Below, in pieces: positions 27,700 through 35,784 of a DNA stretch of 50,993 bases. This stretch comes from Bacteroidota bacterium (lineage in GTDB: Bacteria; Bacteroidota; Bacteroidia; Chitinophagales; Chitinophagaceae). A program made the translations under genes and the position numbers. The notes beneath the pieces are model-generated. The model did no database searches. It was not told the DNA's origin and worked only from the letters and a program-made list of their open reading frames with translations. Numbering within the stretch: the stretch's first letter is position 1; each line of letters starts with the position of its first letter. Where the stretch lies: contig JAFDXG010000023.1 of the NCBI GenBank assembly GCA_018268105.1, positions 1 to 50,993 on the forward strand. Direction: 5' to 3'.

Positions 27700-28953
27700 T
27701 TATTGATTAGTTGTCCATTTCAGGGTATAGGCTGTGAGCAATAACTGTATTTCATGCAGTATACGATTTTGTTTTGCCTGATCTTCGGCGTAAACTTCAC
27801 GTATATAGTCACTTGCTGTAATAACACCATTTCCCAATTGAGCTGCTGCTGTTTTTTTAATATTCTCTCTAAGGGTTATTATTTCATTATCGGTATTGAG
27901 CAATGACTGCCATTTTTCTTCTTCTGTTTGTTGTTGCTTAATTAGCAAGGAGGTGTTAAAAAGGAATGTTTGCTGTTGCAGATCTGTAGTATGTTGTCTG
28001 ATATCTATAAGTAATTTTTCTTTTTTTGCGGTATACCATCCGGATAATGACCAACGGAGCCTGATACCCCCTAAATAGTAGCTCTCAAATTTATCACTCA
28101 GCATATTAAGAGCCGGCTTTCCCATACCTCCCTGTACAAATAACCCGAATTGAGGAAGGTTTTTTGCTATTACCATTTTTTTCTGTTCTGCAAATAAATT
28201 TATTTGCTTATTGTAGAGCAACAACTCTGGTCTGTTGATTTCGAGGGAAACGGAAGGCAAAGTGGGTTTTATCAAAACAGTATTCTCATCTATATTATTA
28301 TTGATAAATAATCCAAGCATAGCAGTATATGACTTGCGCATTGCTTTTAATTCAATGACCCGCTGATTAGTTTGAATAATTTCAGCTTTCAGAATATCGG
28401 CATTACTTTTCAGTGCGGCACCATTAGCTACAAGCGCTTCTGTTTTTTTTAACATGCTCTCAATGCTATTCCTGGTAATACCCACCTGCACGATCTGTTC
28501 GTCTATCATCAGTATCCCTAAAAACAATTGGTTTATCCTGTCTTTTAGTTTGTAGAGTTCCACTTCAAGCGACTGCTCTTCTACTTCGTTATTGATCTGC
28601 TGCAGCTTCTTTTGATGCCTGATGATGCCACCATCGTAAAGTACCTGAGTTGCCTCACCATACAGTTTGTATTGATCTTTAGCAGGAGCAGGTATATCAA
28701 TACCCGGAAATTTTACCGGCAACCGAGTTACCTCTGACTGATATGTTGCCTGACCATTGATATTGATTTGCGGCAGATATCCCTTTACAATATTATCTAT
28801 CAAATATTGGCCACTCTTACTGATAAGGTCATGCTGTTTACTAAGAGGATAATTTTGTTTTGCCAGTTCATAACAGTTTTCTAATGAAAGTGACTGTGAT
28901 GAAGCAGTGAAGAAAAACAATGTGCTAATGCAGCATATAATACTTTGTTTCAT
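27700..28953 (-). CDS. TolC-family outer-membrane efflux protein
   Basis: A 417-residue outer-membrane channel subunit. The signal peptide (MKQSIICCISTLFFFTASSQS) is followed by LSLENCYELAKQNYPLSKQHDLI, the usual first helix of TolC homologues. Two long helical repeats with intervening strands follow (SYLP-like GYLPQININGQATYQSEVTRLP; LPQFGLFVQGGMGKPALN). AQLGNGVITASDYIREVYAEDQAKQNRI is the conserved C-terminal helix motif. It would form the outer-membrane exit duct of the pump encoded downstream. It starts 45 nt after tetR. Confidence 0.93.
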   Translation of the reverse strand: MKQSIICCISTLFFFTASSQSLSLENCYELAKQNYPLSKQHDLISKSGQYLIDNIVKGYLPQININGQATYQSEVTRLPVKFPGIDIPAPAKDQYKLYGEATQVLYDGGIIRHQKKLQQINNEVEEQSLEVELYKLKDRINQLFLGILMIDEQIVQVGITRNSIESMLKKTEALVANGAALKSNADILKAEIIQTNQRVIELKAMRKSYTAMLGLFINNNIDENTVLIKPTLPSVSLEINRPELLLYNKQINLFAEQKKMVIAKNLPQFGLFVQGGMGKPALNMLSDKFESYYLGGIRLRWSLSGWYTAKKEKLLIDIRQHTTDLQQQTFLFNTSLLIKQQQTEEEKWQSLLNTDNEIITLRENIKKTAAAQLGNGVITASDYIREVYAEDQAKQNRILHEIQLLLTAYTLKWTTNQ

Positions 28954-28998
28954 TCTCTGTAATATTTACAATTTACATTTTGGTATTCCAGTATTTAA

Positions 28999-29607
28999 TT
29001 ATTTTACTTTTATCATCGCTTTGGCCCATTTTGGCACTAGTTTTTTTCTTTCTTCCATCATGGCCGCAAACATCTGTGAATTAAGTGCATCTGTAGATTG
29101 TATAATTGGTTTGGCGATAAAAGGGAAAATGGTCAATCCAAGAATGGAAACCACAAAATGCAGGGGGTGGATTGAAGGTTGCTTTTCTTTTAGTTGTAAT
29201 ATTAAATGTGAATTAATAATCAGATTTTGTACCTGGAACTTCCTGAACAAATCTGAATCATGCCTTAGTTCACTCATAATAAATAAGGGGAGGTCAGGAT
29301 TTTGAAGCAGCATATCCACATAATACGATACTATCAGCTCAATTTTCCTGTCAAGAGTACTGTTTACATCATTTACTATGGGTGTAATTAGTCCGAAAAA
29401 CTGGGCCATCCGTTCTTCCATAACTATCCCGAAGAGTTTCTCTTTACTCCTGAAATAATAATTAAGAAGGGCAAGATTTATTCCTGCTTCTTCAGCAATA
29501 TCACGTGTTCTTGTAGCCGCATATCCCTTTTTCGTAAAAACATGCCTAGCCGCTTCTTTAATTTTTTCTTCTGCTGATGCTGTTTTAGAAGGTTTTGATT
29601 TTGCCAT
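28999..29607 (-). CDS. TetR/AcrR family transcriptional regulator
   Basis: A 202-residue regulator. The N-terminal helix-turn-helix domain (about 12-60) contains AARHVFTKKGYAATRTRDIAEEAGINLALLNYYFRSKEKLF, a textbook TetR recognition region. The helical C-terminal domain (about 65-195) should bind the inducer and form dimers; it cannot be assigned to a ligand. It is the first gene of the exporter operon, so repression would be both autogenous and directed at the pump. A 44-bp perfect palindrome 40 nt upstream of the ATG, overlapping the promoter, is its likely operator. Confidence 0.93.
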   Translation of the reverse strand: MAKSKPSKTASAEEKIKEAARHVFTKKGYAATRTRDIAEEAGINLALLNYYFRSKEKLFGIVMEERMAQFFGLITPIVNDVNSTLDRKIELIVSYYVDMLLQNPDLPLFIMSELRHDSDLFRKFQVQNLIINSHLILQLKEKQPSIHPLHFVVSILGLTIFPFIAKPIIQSTDALNSQMFAAMMEERKKLVPKWAKAMIKVK

Positions 29608-29623
29608 TGTTTTTGTATGACCC

Positions 29624-29656
29624 CAAAGGTATATTTATTTATTTGATTTAAACAAA
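29624..29656 (-). promoter_or_regulatory. Promoter of the tetR-efflux operon
   Basis: On the minus strand the -7 box TACCTTTG lies at 29624-29631, a perfect TAnnTTTG match. A -33 box TTTG lies at 29653-29656, 21 nt away, the expected spacing. The -33 box is inside the palindrome at 29647-29690, so a bound repressor would block it. Confidence 0.7.
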
Positions 29657-29690
29657 TAAATTAATCATTTGATTAATTTATTTGTTTAAA
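29647..29690. promoter_or_regulatory. 44-bp perfect palindrome, probable TetR operator
   Basis: Two perfectly complementary 21-nt arms (29647-29667 and 29670-29690) flank a central TT. The core of each arm reads ACAAATAAATTAATCA or its complement. It overlaps the -33 box of the tetR promoter. The length could hold two TetR dimers or a very extended site. Confidence 0.75.
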
Positions 29691-29774
29691 TTAATAGAAT
29701 ACAATTACTCATGGCTGAATAATCAGGTTAAATAGCTTTGATAAAATATGCAGGGAAATGAAATGAAGTTAGAA

Positions 29775-30455
29775 TTAGTTAGTTTTTGATCGTTCTCCAA
29801 ATAGCAGGCTCCCGATCCTGACCATATTGCTGCCTTCATCAATGGCTATATGATAGTCGGCACTCATGCCCATAGAAAGTGTAGTAAATGTTAATTCCGG
29901 CGAGTGATTGGAAAACAGTATATTCATCCGGTCATATATTGTTCTCAGACGCCGGAATTCTGTTCTGATCTGGTCGTGGTTTTCGGTAAAAGAGGCCATC
30001 CCCATCAATCCCTTCACTGAAACATTTTGCAAACCGGGTACAAGGTTTGCTATTTCTTCCAGTTCATTTTCATCCAACCCAAATTTAGTTTCTTCCATTG
30101 CAATATGCACCTGCAGTAAAACTGGAAATACCCTGTTGTGTTTTATTGCCTGCTTATTAATTTCCTGTAAAAGTTTCAGGCTGTCTACCCCATGAATCAT
30201 ATACACAAATGGTATAAGAAATTTTACTTTATTAGATTGAAGATGCCCGATAAAATGCCATCGGATATCCGTAGGCAGTTGTGCTTGCTTTTCCACCAGT
30301 TCCTGTACATAGTTTTCGCCAAAATCTCTTTGTCCAAAATCATATAACTGTTGAATATCCGCTATCGGCTTGGTTTTGGATACTGCTACGAGGGTAACAT
30401 TTTTGGTATTGAGGTCTTCAATAATTTCTTTAAATACAGTTTCGTTAATAGCCAT
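29775..30455 (-). CDS. YggS/PLPBP family pyridoxal-phosphate homeostasis protein
   Basis: A 226-residue PLP-binding protein without known catalytic activity, involved in vitamin B6 and amino-acid balance. The PLP lysine is K27 in VAVSKTKP. Other family motifs are DFGQRDFGENYVQEL, WHFIGHLQSNKVKFL, GLMGMASF and LSMGMSADYHIAIDEGSNMVRIGSLLFGER. The protein has the whole single-domain barrel. The ATG at 30455 gives the normal length. It appears to be monocistronic, with a -7-like box just upstream. Confidence 0.95.
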   Translation of the reverse strand: MAINETVFKEIIEDLNTKNVTLVAVSKTKPIADIQQLYDFGQRDFGENYVQELVEKQAQLPTDIRWHFIGHLQSNKVKFLIPFVYMIHGVDSLKLLQEINKQAIKHNRVFPVLLQVHIAMEETKFGLDENELEEIANLVPGLQNVSVKGLMGMASFTENHDQIRTEFRRLRTIYDRMNILFSNHSPELTFTTLSMGMSADYHIAIDEGSNMVRIGSLLFGERSKTN

Positions 30456-30462
30456 AACAATG

Positions 30463-30470
30463 CGAACTTA
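30463..30470 (-). promoter_or_regulatory. -7-like box TAAGTTCG for the YggS gene
   Basis: Minus-strand TAAGTTCG is one base from TAnnTTTG. It lies only 7 nt upstream of the ATG, so the transcript would be leaderless or nearly so. No good -33 element was found. Confidence 0.3.
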
Positions 30471-30517
30471 CGATGGAATTGTCAATTAAGGAACCCTGCA
30501 TTTATCAAATGAGACTG

Positions 30518-30647
30518 TTTTTTACCGCAGTGTTCGCAGAGTTTTTTTGCAAAGAGCGGGGAGTACGTTTCATGCTAATATGCCATGCCCCAAATAAGAA
30601 AAAATCCTTATCATCGTTACTTCCTCCGCGCCGTTGCGTGAAAAAAA
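30518..30647. repeat. Imperfect inverted repeat of the CGCAGAG type
   Basis: Left arm 30518-30541 (six T, then ACCGCAGTGTTCGCAGAG) and right arm 30624-30647 (CTCCGCGCCGTTGCGTG, then A7) are imperfect inverted copies. They agree at about two thirds of positions. The element fills most of the 280-bp spacer between the YggS and acyl-CoA dehydrogenase genes. It could be a decayed mobile or REP-like unit. Short frames inside it are not credible genes. Confidence 0.45.
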
Positions 30648-30735
30648 GTTTTGCTTTTGTGTATGACATAAAAGTGTTATCAGCAATAGCAGATTAAACA
30701 TTACTGGTTGTTCATCAACTACAAAACTGACATGC

Positions 30736-31890
30736 TTATTTGAGTATACTTCTTCCAATCACAATCCTTTGTACCTCACTGGTACCTTCATATATCTGGG
30801 TAATCTTTGCATCACGCATAAGCCGCTCTACATGGTATTCCTTCACATAACCATATCCCCCATGAATCTGCACGGCTTCAGTAGTTACCCACATAGCCGT
30901 TTCAGATGCATATACTTTTGCCATAGAACTGCTCAGCGTGTAATCAATTCCGTTATCCTTTTCCCAGGCAGCACGAAGACATAGGAGTCTTGCTGCCTCA
31001 ATACGGGTGGCCATATCAGCTAGTTTAAACTGGACGGCCTGGTGCTGGGCAATTTCTTTTCCAAAAGCTTTGCGTTCTTTGGAATATACCACAGACCGCT
31101 CATAAGCCCCAGATGCAATACCAAGTGCCTGAGCTGCTATACCTATACGGCCACCAGCCAAAGTTTTCATGGCAAAAGCGAATCCAAATCCATCATCACC
31201 TATACGGTTTTCTTTCGGCACTTTCACATCCTGAAACATAATGGAATGAGTGTCGCTTCCCCGGATACCCATTTTGTTTTCCTTAGCCCCTACCGTTATA
31301 CCTGTTGAATTTTTTTCAACAATAAATGTATTGATACCTTTACTGCCTTTGGCTATATCAGTTTGTGCCATCACGAGGTATACACTGGCATTACCACCAT
31401 TGGTAATCCAATTTTTTGTTCCATTCAGTATATAGTGGTCTCCTTTATCTTCTGCTATAGTATGCTGCGATGTAGCATCACTGCCGGCTTCGGGCTCACT
31501 TAGTAAAAAAGCGCCGATATATAACTTATTATCTTTTTTGCCTTGTGCCAGAGGAGTAAGATATTTCTGCTTCTGCATCTCATTGCCGTAGTGCTCCAAC
31601 CCCCAGCATACCAGACTGTTATTAACACTCATACAGACACTCACACTGGCATCAACTTTACTGATCTCCTCCATTGCAAGCACATAGCTAATGGTATCCA
31701 TTCCACTGCCACCATAATCCGGAGAAGTCATCATACCTAAAAAGCCTAAATCGGCCAGCTTTTCTATTTGTTCTTTGGGGAACTTTTGCTTTTCGTCGCG
31801 TTCTATCACGCCGGGAAGACATTCAAGTAAGGCAAAATCCCGTGCAGCTTTTTGTATTGTTTGTTGTTCTTCGGTGAATTGAAATTGCAT
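30736..31890 (-). CDS. Acyl-CoA dehydrogenase
   Basis: A 384-residue FAD enzyme that oxidises an acyl-CoA to the trans-2-enoyl-CoA. Family motifs in order: MQFQFTEEQQTIQKAARDFA at the start; LSEPEAGSDATSQHT for FAD and substrate; KNWITNGGNASVYLVMAQT; GIRGSDTHSIMFQDVKVP; and the C-terminal QIHGGYGYVKEYHVERLMRDAKITQIYEGTSEVQRIVIGR. The Glu in YEGTSEVQ is the catalytic base of short- and medium-chain types. The chain-length preference is not certain, but the sequence is closest to the butyryl-CoA (Bcd/AcdA) group. I chose ATG 31890; the frame extends 8 codons further to 31914. Confidence 0.95.
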   Translation of the reverse strand: MQFQFTEEQQTIQKAARDFALLECLPGVIERDEKQKFPKEQIEKLADLGFLGMMTSPDYGGSGMDTISYVLAMEEISKVDASVSVCMSVNNSLVCWGLEHYGNEMQKQKYLTPLAQGKKDNKLYIGAFLLSEPEAGSDATSQHTIAEDKGDHYILNGTKNWITNGGNASVYLVMAQTDIAKGSKGINTFIVEKNSTGITVGAKENKMGIRGSDTHSIMFQDVKVPKENRIGDDGFGFAFAMKTLAGGRIGIAAQALGIASGAYERSVVYSKERKAFGKEIAQHQAVQFKLADMATRIEAARLLCLRAAWEKDNGIDYTLSSSMAKVYASETAMWVTTEAVQIHGGYGYVKEYHVERLMRDAKITQIYEGTSEVQRIVIGRSILK

Positions 31891-31911
31891 ATTGTTTTTC
31901 TTTGAGCATAA

Positions 31912-31919
31912 CAAAAATA
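31912..31919 (-). promoter_or_regulatory. -7 promoter box TATTTTTG for acyl-CoA dehydrogenase
   Basis: On the minus strand TATTTTTG matches TAnnTTTG fully, 21 nt upstream of the chosen ATG at 31890. A TTG 23 nt further upstream could be the -33 element. The position also argues against the longer start at 31914. Confidence 0.5.
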
Positions 31920-32003
31920 ACAGAAATCACCTATCAAACTAACAACTGTTCATATTAATAATAAAGGGTAATACAGGATAATCAATAAGGGGGAAAGTCT
32001 CAG

Positions 32004-32600
32004 CTATCTTGCATGCCGTTTTTGAAGTATTTCAGCAACATCCTTTAGTCGGTATCCCTTTGCATTCAGGAGTAGCAGGTAATGAAACAGCAGGTCTGCA
32101 GATTCATTAAGGAAAAGGTCATCATTATTGTCCTTGGCTTCTATCACGGTTTCAACTGCCTCCTCCCCTACTTTTTGCGCAATTTTATTTATGCCCTTAT
32201 GAAAGAGTTTAGATATATACGATTCCTCTGGAGATACTTTTTTTCGCAGTTCAATAATATCTTCCAGATAATAGATGAAATCCTGTTTATGGTTCTTTTC
32301 ATTCCAGCAGGTGTCTGCACCGGTATGACAAACCGGCCCAAGCGGATGTGCTTTTATTAAAAGCGTATCATTATCGCAATCAACTGCGGCTGATTTTAAT
32401 TCAAGAAAATTACCGCTCTCCTCACCTTTTGTCCAGAGTCTCTTTTTAGTACGGCTATAGAATGTAACCCTGCCCGACTGCATCGTTTCATTCCAGGCTT
32501 CTTCATTCATAAAACCCAGCATCAGCACTTTATCAGTATCTACATCCTGAATGACAGCCGGAACCAGACCATCGCTGTATTTCCCAAAATCTATTTTCAT
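32004..32600 (-). CDS. hisIE: Bifunctional phosphoribosyl-AMP cyclohydrolase / phosphoribosyl-ATP pyrophosphatase
   Basis: Steps two and three of histidine synthesis in one 198-residue chain. The N-terminal HisI part (to about 108) has VTFYSRTKKRLWTKGEESGNFL, DCDNDTLL for metal and HPLGPVCHTGADTCW with zinc-binding cysteines. The C-terminal HisE part (about 110-198) has LFHKGINKIAQKVGEEAVETVIEAK and ESADLLFHYLLLL. It is the last gene of the his run here, 109 nt after the TfoX-like gene. The fused form is usual in Bacteroidota. Confidence 0.97.
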   Translation of the reverse strand: MKIDFGKYSDGLVPAVIQDVDTDKVLMLGFMNEEAWNETMQSGRVTFYSRTKKRLWTKGEESGNFLELKSAAVDCDNDTLLIKAHPLGPVCHTGADTCWNEKNHKQDFIYYLEDIIELRKKVSPEESYISKLFHKGINKIAQKVGEEAVETVIEAKDNNDDLFLNESADLLFHYLLLLNAKGYRLKDVAEILQKRHAR

Positions 32601-32709
32601 GCTTCTCTTTTGTGTCTTATTTTATTTTATCTTATAAAACCTGCAAGGTAATGCAATAACAGGAGAGATATTGTTGTCCCGGACATGAAAGTGGCAACTG
32701 AATTTTCTA

Positions 32710-33063
32710 TTAATTCTTCTTTAGCTTTTTAGAAGACTTTGCTTTTTTATTAAACTCAAGACAAAGATTCAACCAAAATTCAAAATCTCTTTTGTTTTTA
32801 AATCCCTGCGGTTCTACATAACAATAACCCTTAATTTCCTTTTTCTTCATAATCATTGGCAGATATCCATCTTTATTCTCCAATTGCTCCTGTATTGCGG
32901 GGTCAAAACGACACATTAAATTATTTCCACTAACGTTAATGCACATTTTCCCGTTGATCATAAACACCAAACCTTTAAACATTTCTTTTTCCTGTATTTC
33001 GATATCTGGGATTTCATGAAGAAAATCCCGAATTCTGTCAGCGAGCCTGATATCATAAGTCAT
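32710..33063 (-). CDS. TfoX N-terminal domain protein
   Basis: A 117-residue protein with the TfoX/Sxy N-terminal domain: LADRIRDFLHEIPDIEIQEKEMFKGLVFMINGKMCINVSGNNLMCRF (the EKxMFGGLxFMxxGKM-like core), ending in a lysine-rich tail. In this phylum most such proteins are small stand-alone domains of unknown function, not competence regulators. I chose ATG 33063. The frame extends 18 codons further, into the 3' end of hisF, without adding domain sequence. It sits between hisF and hisIE, and its presence in the his run has no metabolic explanation that I can see. Confidence 0.82.
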   Translation of the reverse strand: MTYDIRLADRIRDFLHEIPDIEIQEKEMFKGLVFMINGKMCINVSGNNLMCRFDPAIQEQLENKDGYLPMIMKKKEIKGYCYVEPQGFKNKRDFEFWLNLCLEFNKKAKSSKKLKKN

Positions 33064-33100
33064 GGAAAAAAGTTTACAGTTAAATATTTTACTTAAGTTC

Positions 33101-33859
33101 CTACATGCGAACCTCAATCGCCTTCGAAAATAAATATTGTTTCAATTCCGGGATACTTATTTCTTTAAAATGAAAAATACTTGCCGCCAATGCCGCATCT
33201 GCCTTACCTTCTTCAAAAACAGTTACAAAGTGTTGCATGGAGCCGCCGCCGCCACTGGCGATAACGGGAACGGGTAACTGAACCGATAAAGTTTTTGTAA
33301 TATCAAGTGCGAATCCCTGTTTGGTACCGTCGTGATTCATGGAGGTAAGCAATATTTCTCCCGCTCCCAGATCAACGGCTTGTTTTGCCCAGTCCTCACA
33401 GCGGGTATCCGTTTTTGTTCTGCCACCATTGAGATACACATACCATTCTCCATCATCTTCTTTTCTGGTATCTATAGCCAGTACTACACATTGGCTACCG
33501 AACTCGTTTGCCAGTTCACTAATCAATTGTGGCTGCTTAAAAGCAGCAGTATTTACAGAAATTTTGTCGGCCCCGTTTTGCAGCAGCACATTTACATCCT
33601 GCACACTACTGATACCACCGCCAACAGTAAATGGTATATTGATATGATGTGAAATGCGATTTGCAAGCTCGCTAAGTGTTTTTCTTTTTTCAACTGTAGC
33701 TGTTATGTCCAAAAAAACAAGTTCGTCAGCGCCCTGCTGTGCGTATAATGCCCCCAGCTCTACCGGGTCGCCTGCGTCCCTGAGATTTACAAAATTGGTT
33801 CCCTTTACGGTCCTTCCGTCTTTAATATCGAGGCAGGGTATGATTCGTTTTGTGAGCAT
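33101..33859 (-). CDS. hisF: Imidazole glycerol phosphate synthase, cyclase subunit
   Basis: With HisH it turns PRFAR and ammonia into IGP and AICAR. The 252-residue (beta-alpha)8 barrel has both catalytic aspartates: D11 in [12 protein letters not shown] and D130 in [11 protein letters not shown]. Phosphate-binding loops are [13 protein letters not shown] and [13 protein letters not shown]. The tail [11 protein letters not shown] is the family C-terminal motif. It follows a broken four-helix-bundle gene and precedes a TfoX-like gene, all on the same strand. Confidence 0.97.
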   Translation of the reverse strand: MLTKRIIPCLDIKDGRTVKGTNFVNLRDAGDPVELGALYAQQGADELVFLDITATVEKRKTLSELANRISHHINIPFTVGGGISSVQDVNVLLQNGADKISVNTAAFKQPQLISELANEFGSQCVVLAIDTRKEDDGEWYVYLNGGRTKTDTRCEDWAKQAVDLGAGEILLTSMNHDGTKQGFALDITKTLSVQLPVPVIASGGGGSMQHFVTVFEEGKADAALAASIFHFKEISIPELKQYLFSKAIEVRM

Positions 33860-33921
33860 GGGGAAATTTGAGATTACAGGATATTATTTATAGTTCGGAG
33901 TTTGAGGTTTTTTGTTTATCG

Positions 33922-34324
33922 TTATGGCTGACGATTTCTAAATTTTTGTCCTTTTATATTTGATTTATTAAGGTAATTCATAAAAGAAGCAATTCCTGCG
34001 CTTAACCTTTCATATTCAGCATACAATTCATTAAACTCATTTTGTGCAACAAAACCTTGATCAAGTGCCCGGTACATCTGTGACTTTACTTCGCCACAGG
34101 AACCTTTAGCAATTCCTAAAAAATTAATAAACTCAAGGCGCGAGGCTCTTTCAAACCCCTCTGCTATATTATCCATATCTGATCCGGCTGAGGATTTTAC
34201 TTGCTCTTTGAATTTAAATTCTTTTGTAAAAAATTTCTTTCTGAGTAAGCTGAAATATTTTTAAAGACAATGATCTTGCCTGTTTCCATATTTCCAGTTC
34301 TTCGAATCTTAAAATAGCTGGCAT
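33922..34324 (-). pseudogene. Four-helix bundle (23S rRNA IVS-type) protein gene, frameshifted
   Basis: Two frames together encode one four-helix bundle protein. The N-terminal part starts at ATG 34324 (MPAILRFEELEIWKQARSLS...) and stops after about 37 codons. The C-terminal part is open from before 34239 to 33922 and contains the family core: FKFKEQVKSSAGSDMDNIAEGFERAS, EFINFLGIAKGSCGEVKSQMYRALDQGF. They join if one base is removed near 34228-34239, in an A/T run. So this is a +1 frameshift, either real decay or a base-call error. The ORF from 34176 alone lacks the first helix. Family members are small proteins of unknown function, often inserted between genes or inside 23S rRNA intervening sequences. 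It sits between hisA and hisF. Confidence 0.8.
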
Positions 34325-34362
34325 TATTTTTAGATTAGCAATCTAAAACTACTAACAATAAA

Positions 34363-35076
34363 CTAAAAACTTCCTAACTCGTCAATTTTTATCCTTCCTT
34401 CATATATCGCTTTGCCTATAATCACTCCCTTGCAGCCGGCCTGGCGAAGGGCATCAAGGTCGTGCATATTGCTCACGCCGCCGCTGGCGATAAAATTCAG
34501 TTCCGGAAATTTTGAAGTAATGTTTTTATACAATTCAATTGCCGGACCTTCCAGTTTACCATCTTTACTGACATCAGTACAAAAAAGTTGTTTAATCCCA
34601 TGCTGTATATATTTTTCTATAAAATCATAGATCCATATATCTGTAGTTTCAATCCAGCCCCCAATTGCAATTTTTTCATTTTTCACATCAGCGCCAATTA
34701 GAAATTTGTCTGAACCAAAAATCTTAAACCATTTTAAAAGTTCTTCTTCATTTTTCACTGCAATGCTGCCTACTGTAGCCAATGCGGCACCGGAGTTGAA
34801 AACTATTCTTACGTCTTCCTCTTTTTTAAGCCCGCCACCAAAATCTATCAGCAAGGAAGTTTTACCGGCTATCGTTTCCAATACCTTCCAGTTCTTTACC
34901 TGACCGGCTTTTGCACCATCGAGGTCTACAAGATGTAGTCGGCGAAGTCCGGCATCTTCAAACTGCCTGGCAATTTCAAGCGGGTGTTCATTATAAATCT
35001 TTTTTTGGTTATAGTCGCCCTGCGTCAATCGTACACATTTTCCATCAATGATATCAATTGCCGGTATAATTTCCAT
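34363..35076 (-). CDS. hisA: ProFAR isomerase (HisA)
   Basis: Isomerises ProFAR to PRFAR, the step before HisHF. The 237-residue barrel has the catalytic pair D8 (IIPAIDIIDGKCVRL) and D130 (LIGADVKNEKIAIGGW). LLIDFGGGLKKEED and NFIASGGVSNMHDLDAL bind the two phosphates; TDVSKDGKLEGPAIELY is the family motif. It starts 14 nt after hisH, so the two are cotranscribed. Confidence 0.97.
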   Translation of the reverse strand: MEIIPAIDIIDGKCVRLTQGDYNQKKIYNEHPLEIARQFEDAGLRRLHLVDLDGAKAGQVKNWKVLETIAGKTSLLIDFGGGLKKEEDVRIVFNSGAALATVGSIAVKNEEELLKWFKIFGSDKFLIGADVKNEKIAIGGWIETTDIWIYDFIEKYIQHGIKQLFCTDVSKDGKLEGPAIELYKNITSKFPELNFIASGGVSNMHDLDALRQAGCKGVIIGKAIYEGRIKIDELGSF

Positions 35077-35090
35077 TGTTTGTAAGTTCT

Positions 35091-35690
35091 TTATAGTGTA
35101 ATGAAATTTTGCAAAATTCTTTCTCCTGTATCAGCGCTTTTTTCAGGATGAAACTGTACCCCGTAAAAATTAGTTTTGTGCAAAGCAGAACTGTAAGGGA
35201 GTATATAATTGGTTGTGGCAATAGTATGACTACCTAAAGCTGCATAATAGCTATGCACAAAATAAGTATAGCTGTTTTGGGGTATATTATTAAATAGAGG
35301 TGTTTTTAAATCATAAATATTGTTCCATCCGATTTGCGGAATTTTGAATGTATGATTTGCCAGCGCCGACTTTCCGAAATATTTTACATCTTCATCAAAT
35401 ATTCCCAGGCATTCTACATCATTCTCTTCTGAGTAACGGCACATCAATTGCATACCCAGGCATATACCTAATACTGGTTGTTTCAGTTCTTTGATCACCT
35501 TGTCCAATCCTCTTTCTTTAAGATAACGCATAGCGCTGCTGGCTTCGCCCACACCCGGAAAAATTACCTTGTCAGCCTGTTGAATCTCGAATATATCATC
35601 TGTTACTTTTGCCTCAGCGCCTATCCTTTCCAGTGCGTACAGCACCGATTGAATATTTCCTGCATTATATTTTATAATTACCAGATTCAT
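35091..35690 (-). CDS. hisH: Imidazole glycerol phosphate synthase, glutaminase subunit
   Basis: Class I glutamine amidotransferase that feeds ammonia to HisF. The 199-residue protein has the catalytic triad Cys77 (LGICLGMQLM), His181 and Glu183 (YGVQFHPEKSADTG), and the oxyanion loop PGVGEASSAM. It is the first his gene in this run; hisG, hisD, hisC and hisB are not in the window. Upstream is the plus-strand tRNA-Gly gene, whose promoter overlaps the hisH start region. Confidence 0.97.
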   Translation of the reverse strand: MNLVIIKYNAGNIQSVLYALERIGAEAKVTDDIFEIQQADKVIFPGVGEASSAMRYLKERGLDKVIKELKQPVLGICLGMQLMCRYSEENDVECLGIFDEDVKYFGKSALANHTFKIPQIGWNNIYDLKTPLFNNIPQNSYTYFVHSYYAALGSHTIATTNYILPYSSALHKTNFYGVQFHPEKSADTGERILQNFITL

Positions 35691-35692
35691 CG

Positions 35693-35700
35693 TACCTTAG
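35693..35700 (+). promoter_or_regulatory. -7-like box TACCTTAG for tRNA-Gly
   Basis: TACCTTAG is one base from TAnnTTTG and ends 6 nt before the first base of the tRNA. Transcription would start at or near the mature 5' end. The box abuts the hisH start codon on the other strand. Confidence 0.4.
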
Positions 35701-35706
35701 TTTTAT

Positions 35707-35779
35707 GCGGAAGTAGCTCAGTTGGCAGAGCATCAGTTTCCCAAACTGAAGGCCGCGGGTTCGAGCCCCGTTTTCCGCT
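35707..35779 (+). tRNA. tRNA-Gly (anticodon CCC)
   Basis: A full cloverleaf folds by hand. The acceptor is GCGGAAG with TTTCCGC (one G-U), D arm GCTC/GAGC, anticodon stem TCAGT/ACTGA with loop TTCCCAA, variable loop AGGCC, and T arm GCGGG-TTCGAGC-CCCGT. The loop places CCC at 34-36, so it reads GGG codons. Discriminator base U73 and G1-C72, C2-G71 agree with glycine identity. The 3' CCA is not encoded. A T run follows at once and may end transcription. The gene is on the plus strand in a block that is otherwise all minus-strand, 5 bp from the trpA stop. Confidence 0.95.
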
Positions 35780-35784
35780 CTTTT

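Noticed and set aside
30473..30758. Two short frames in the YggS-acyl-CoA dehydrogenase spacer
   Set aside because: They fall in the decayed inverted repeat, overlap each other on opposite strands, and have no domain.
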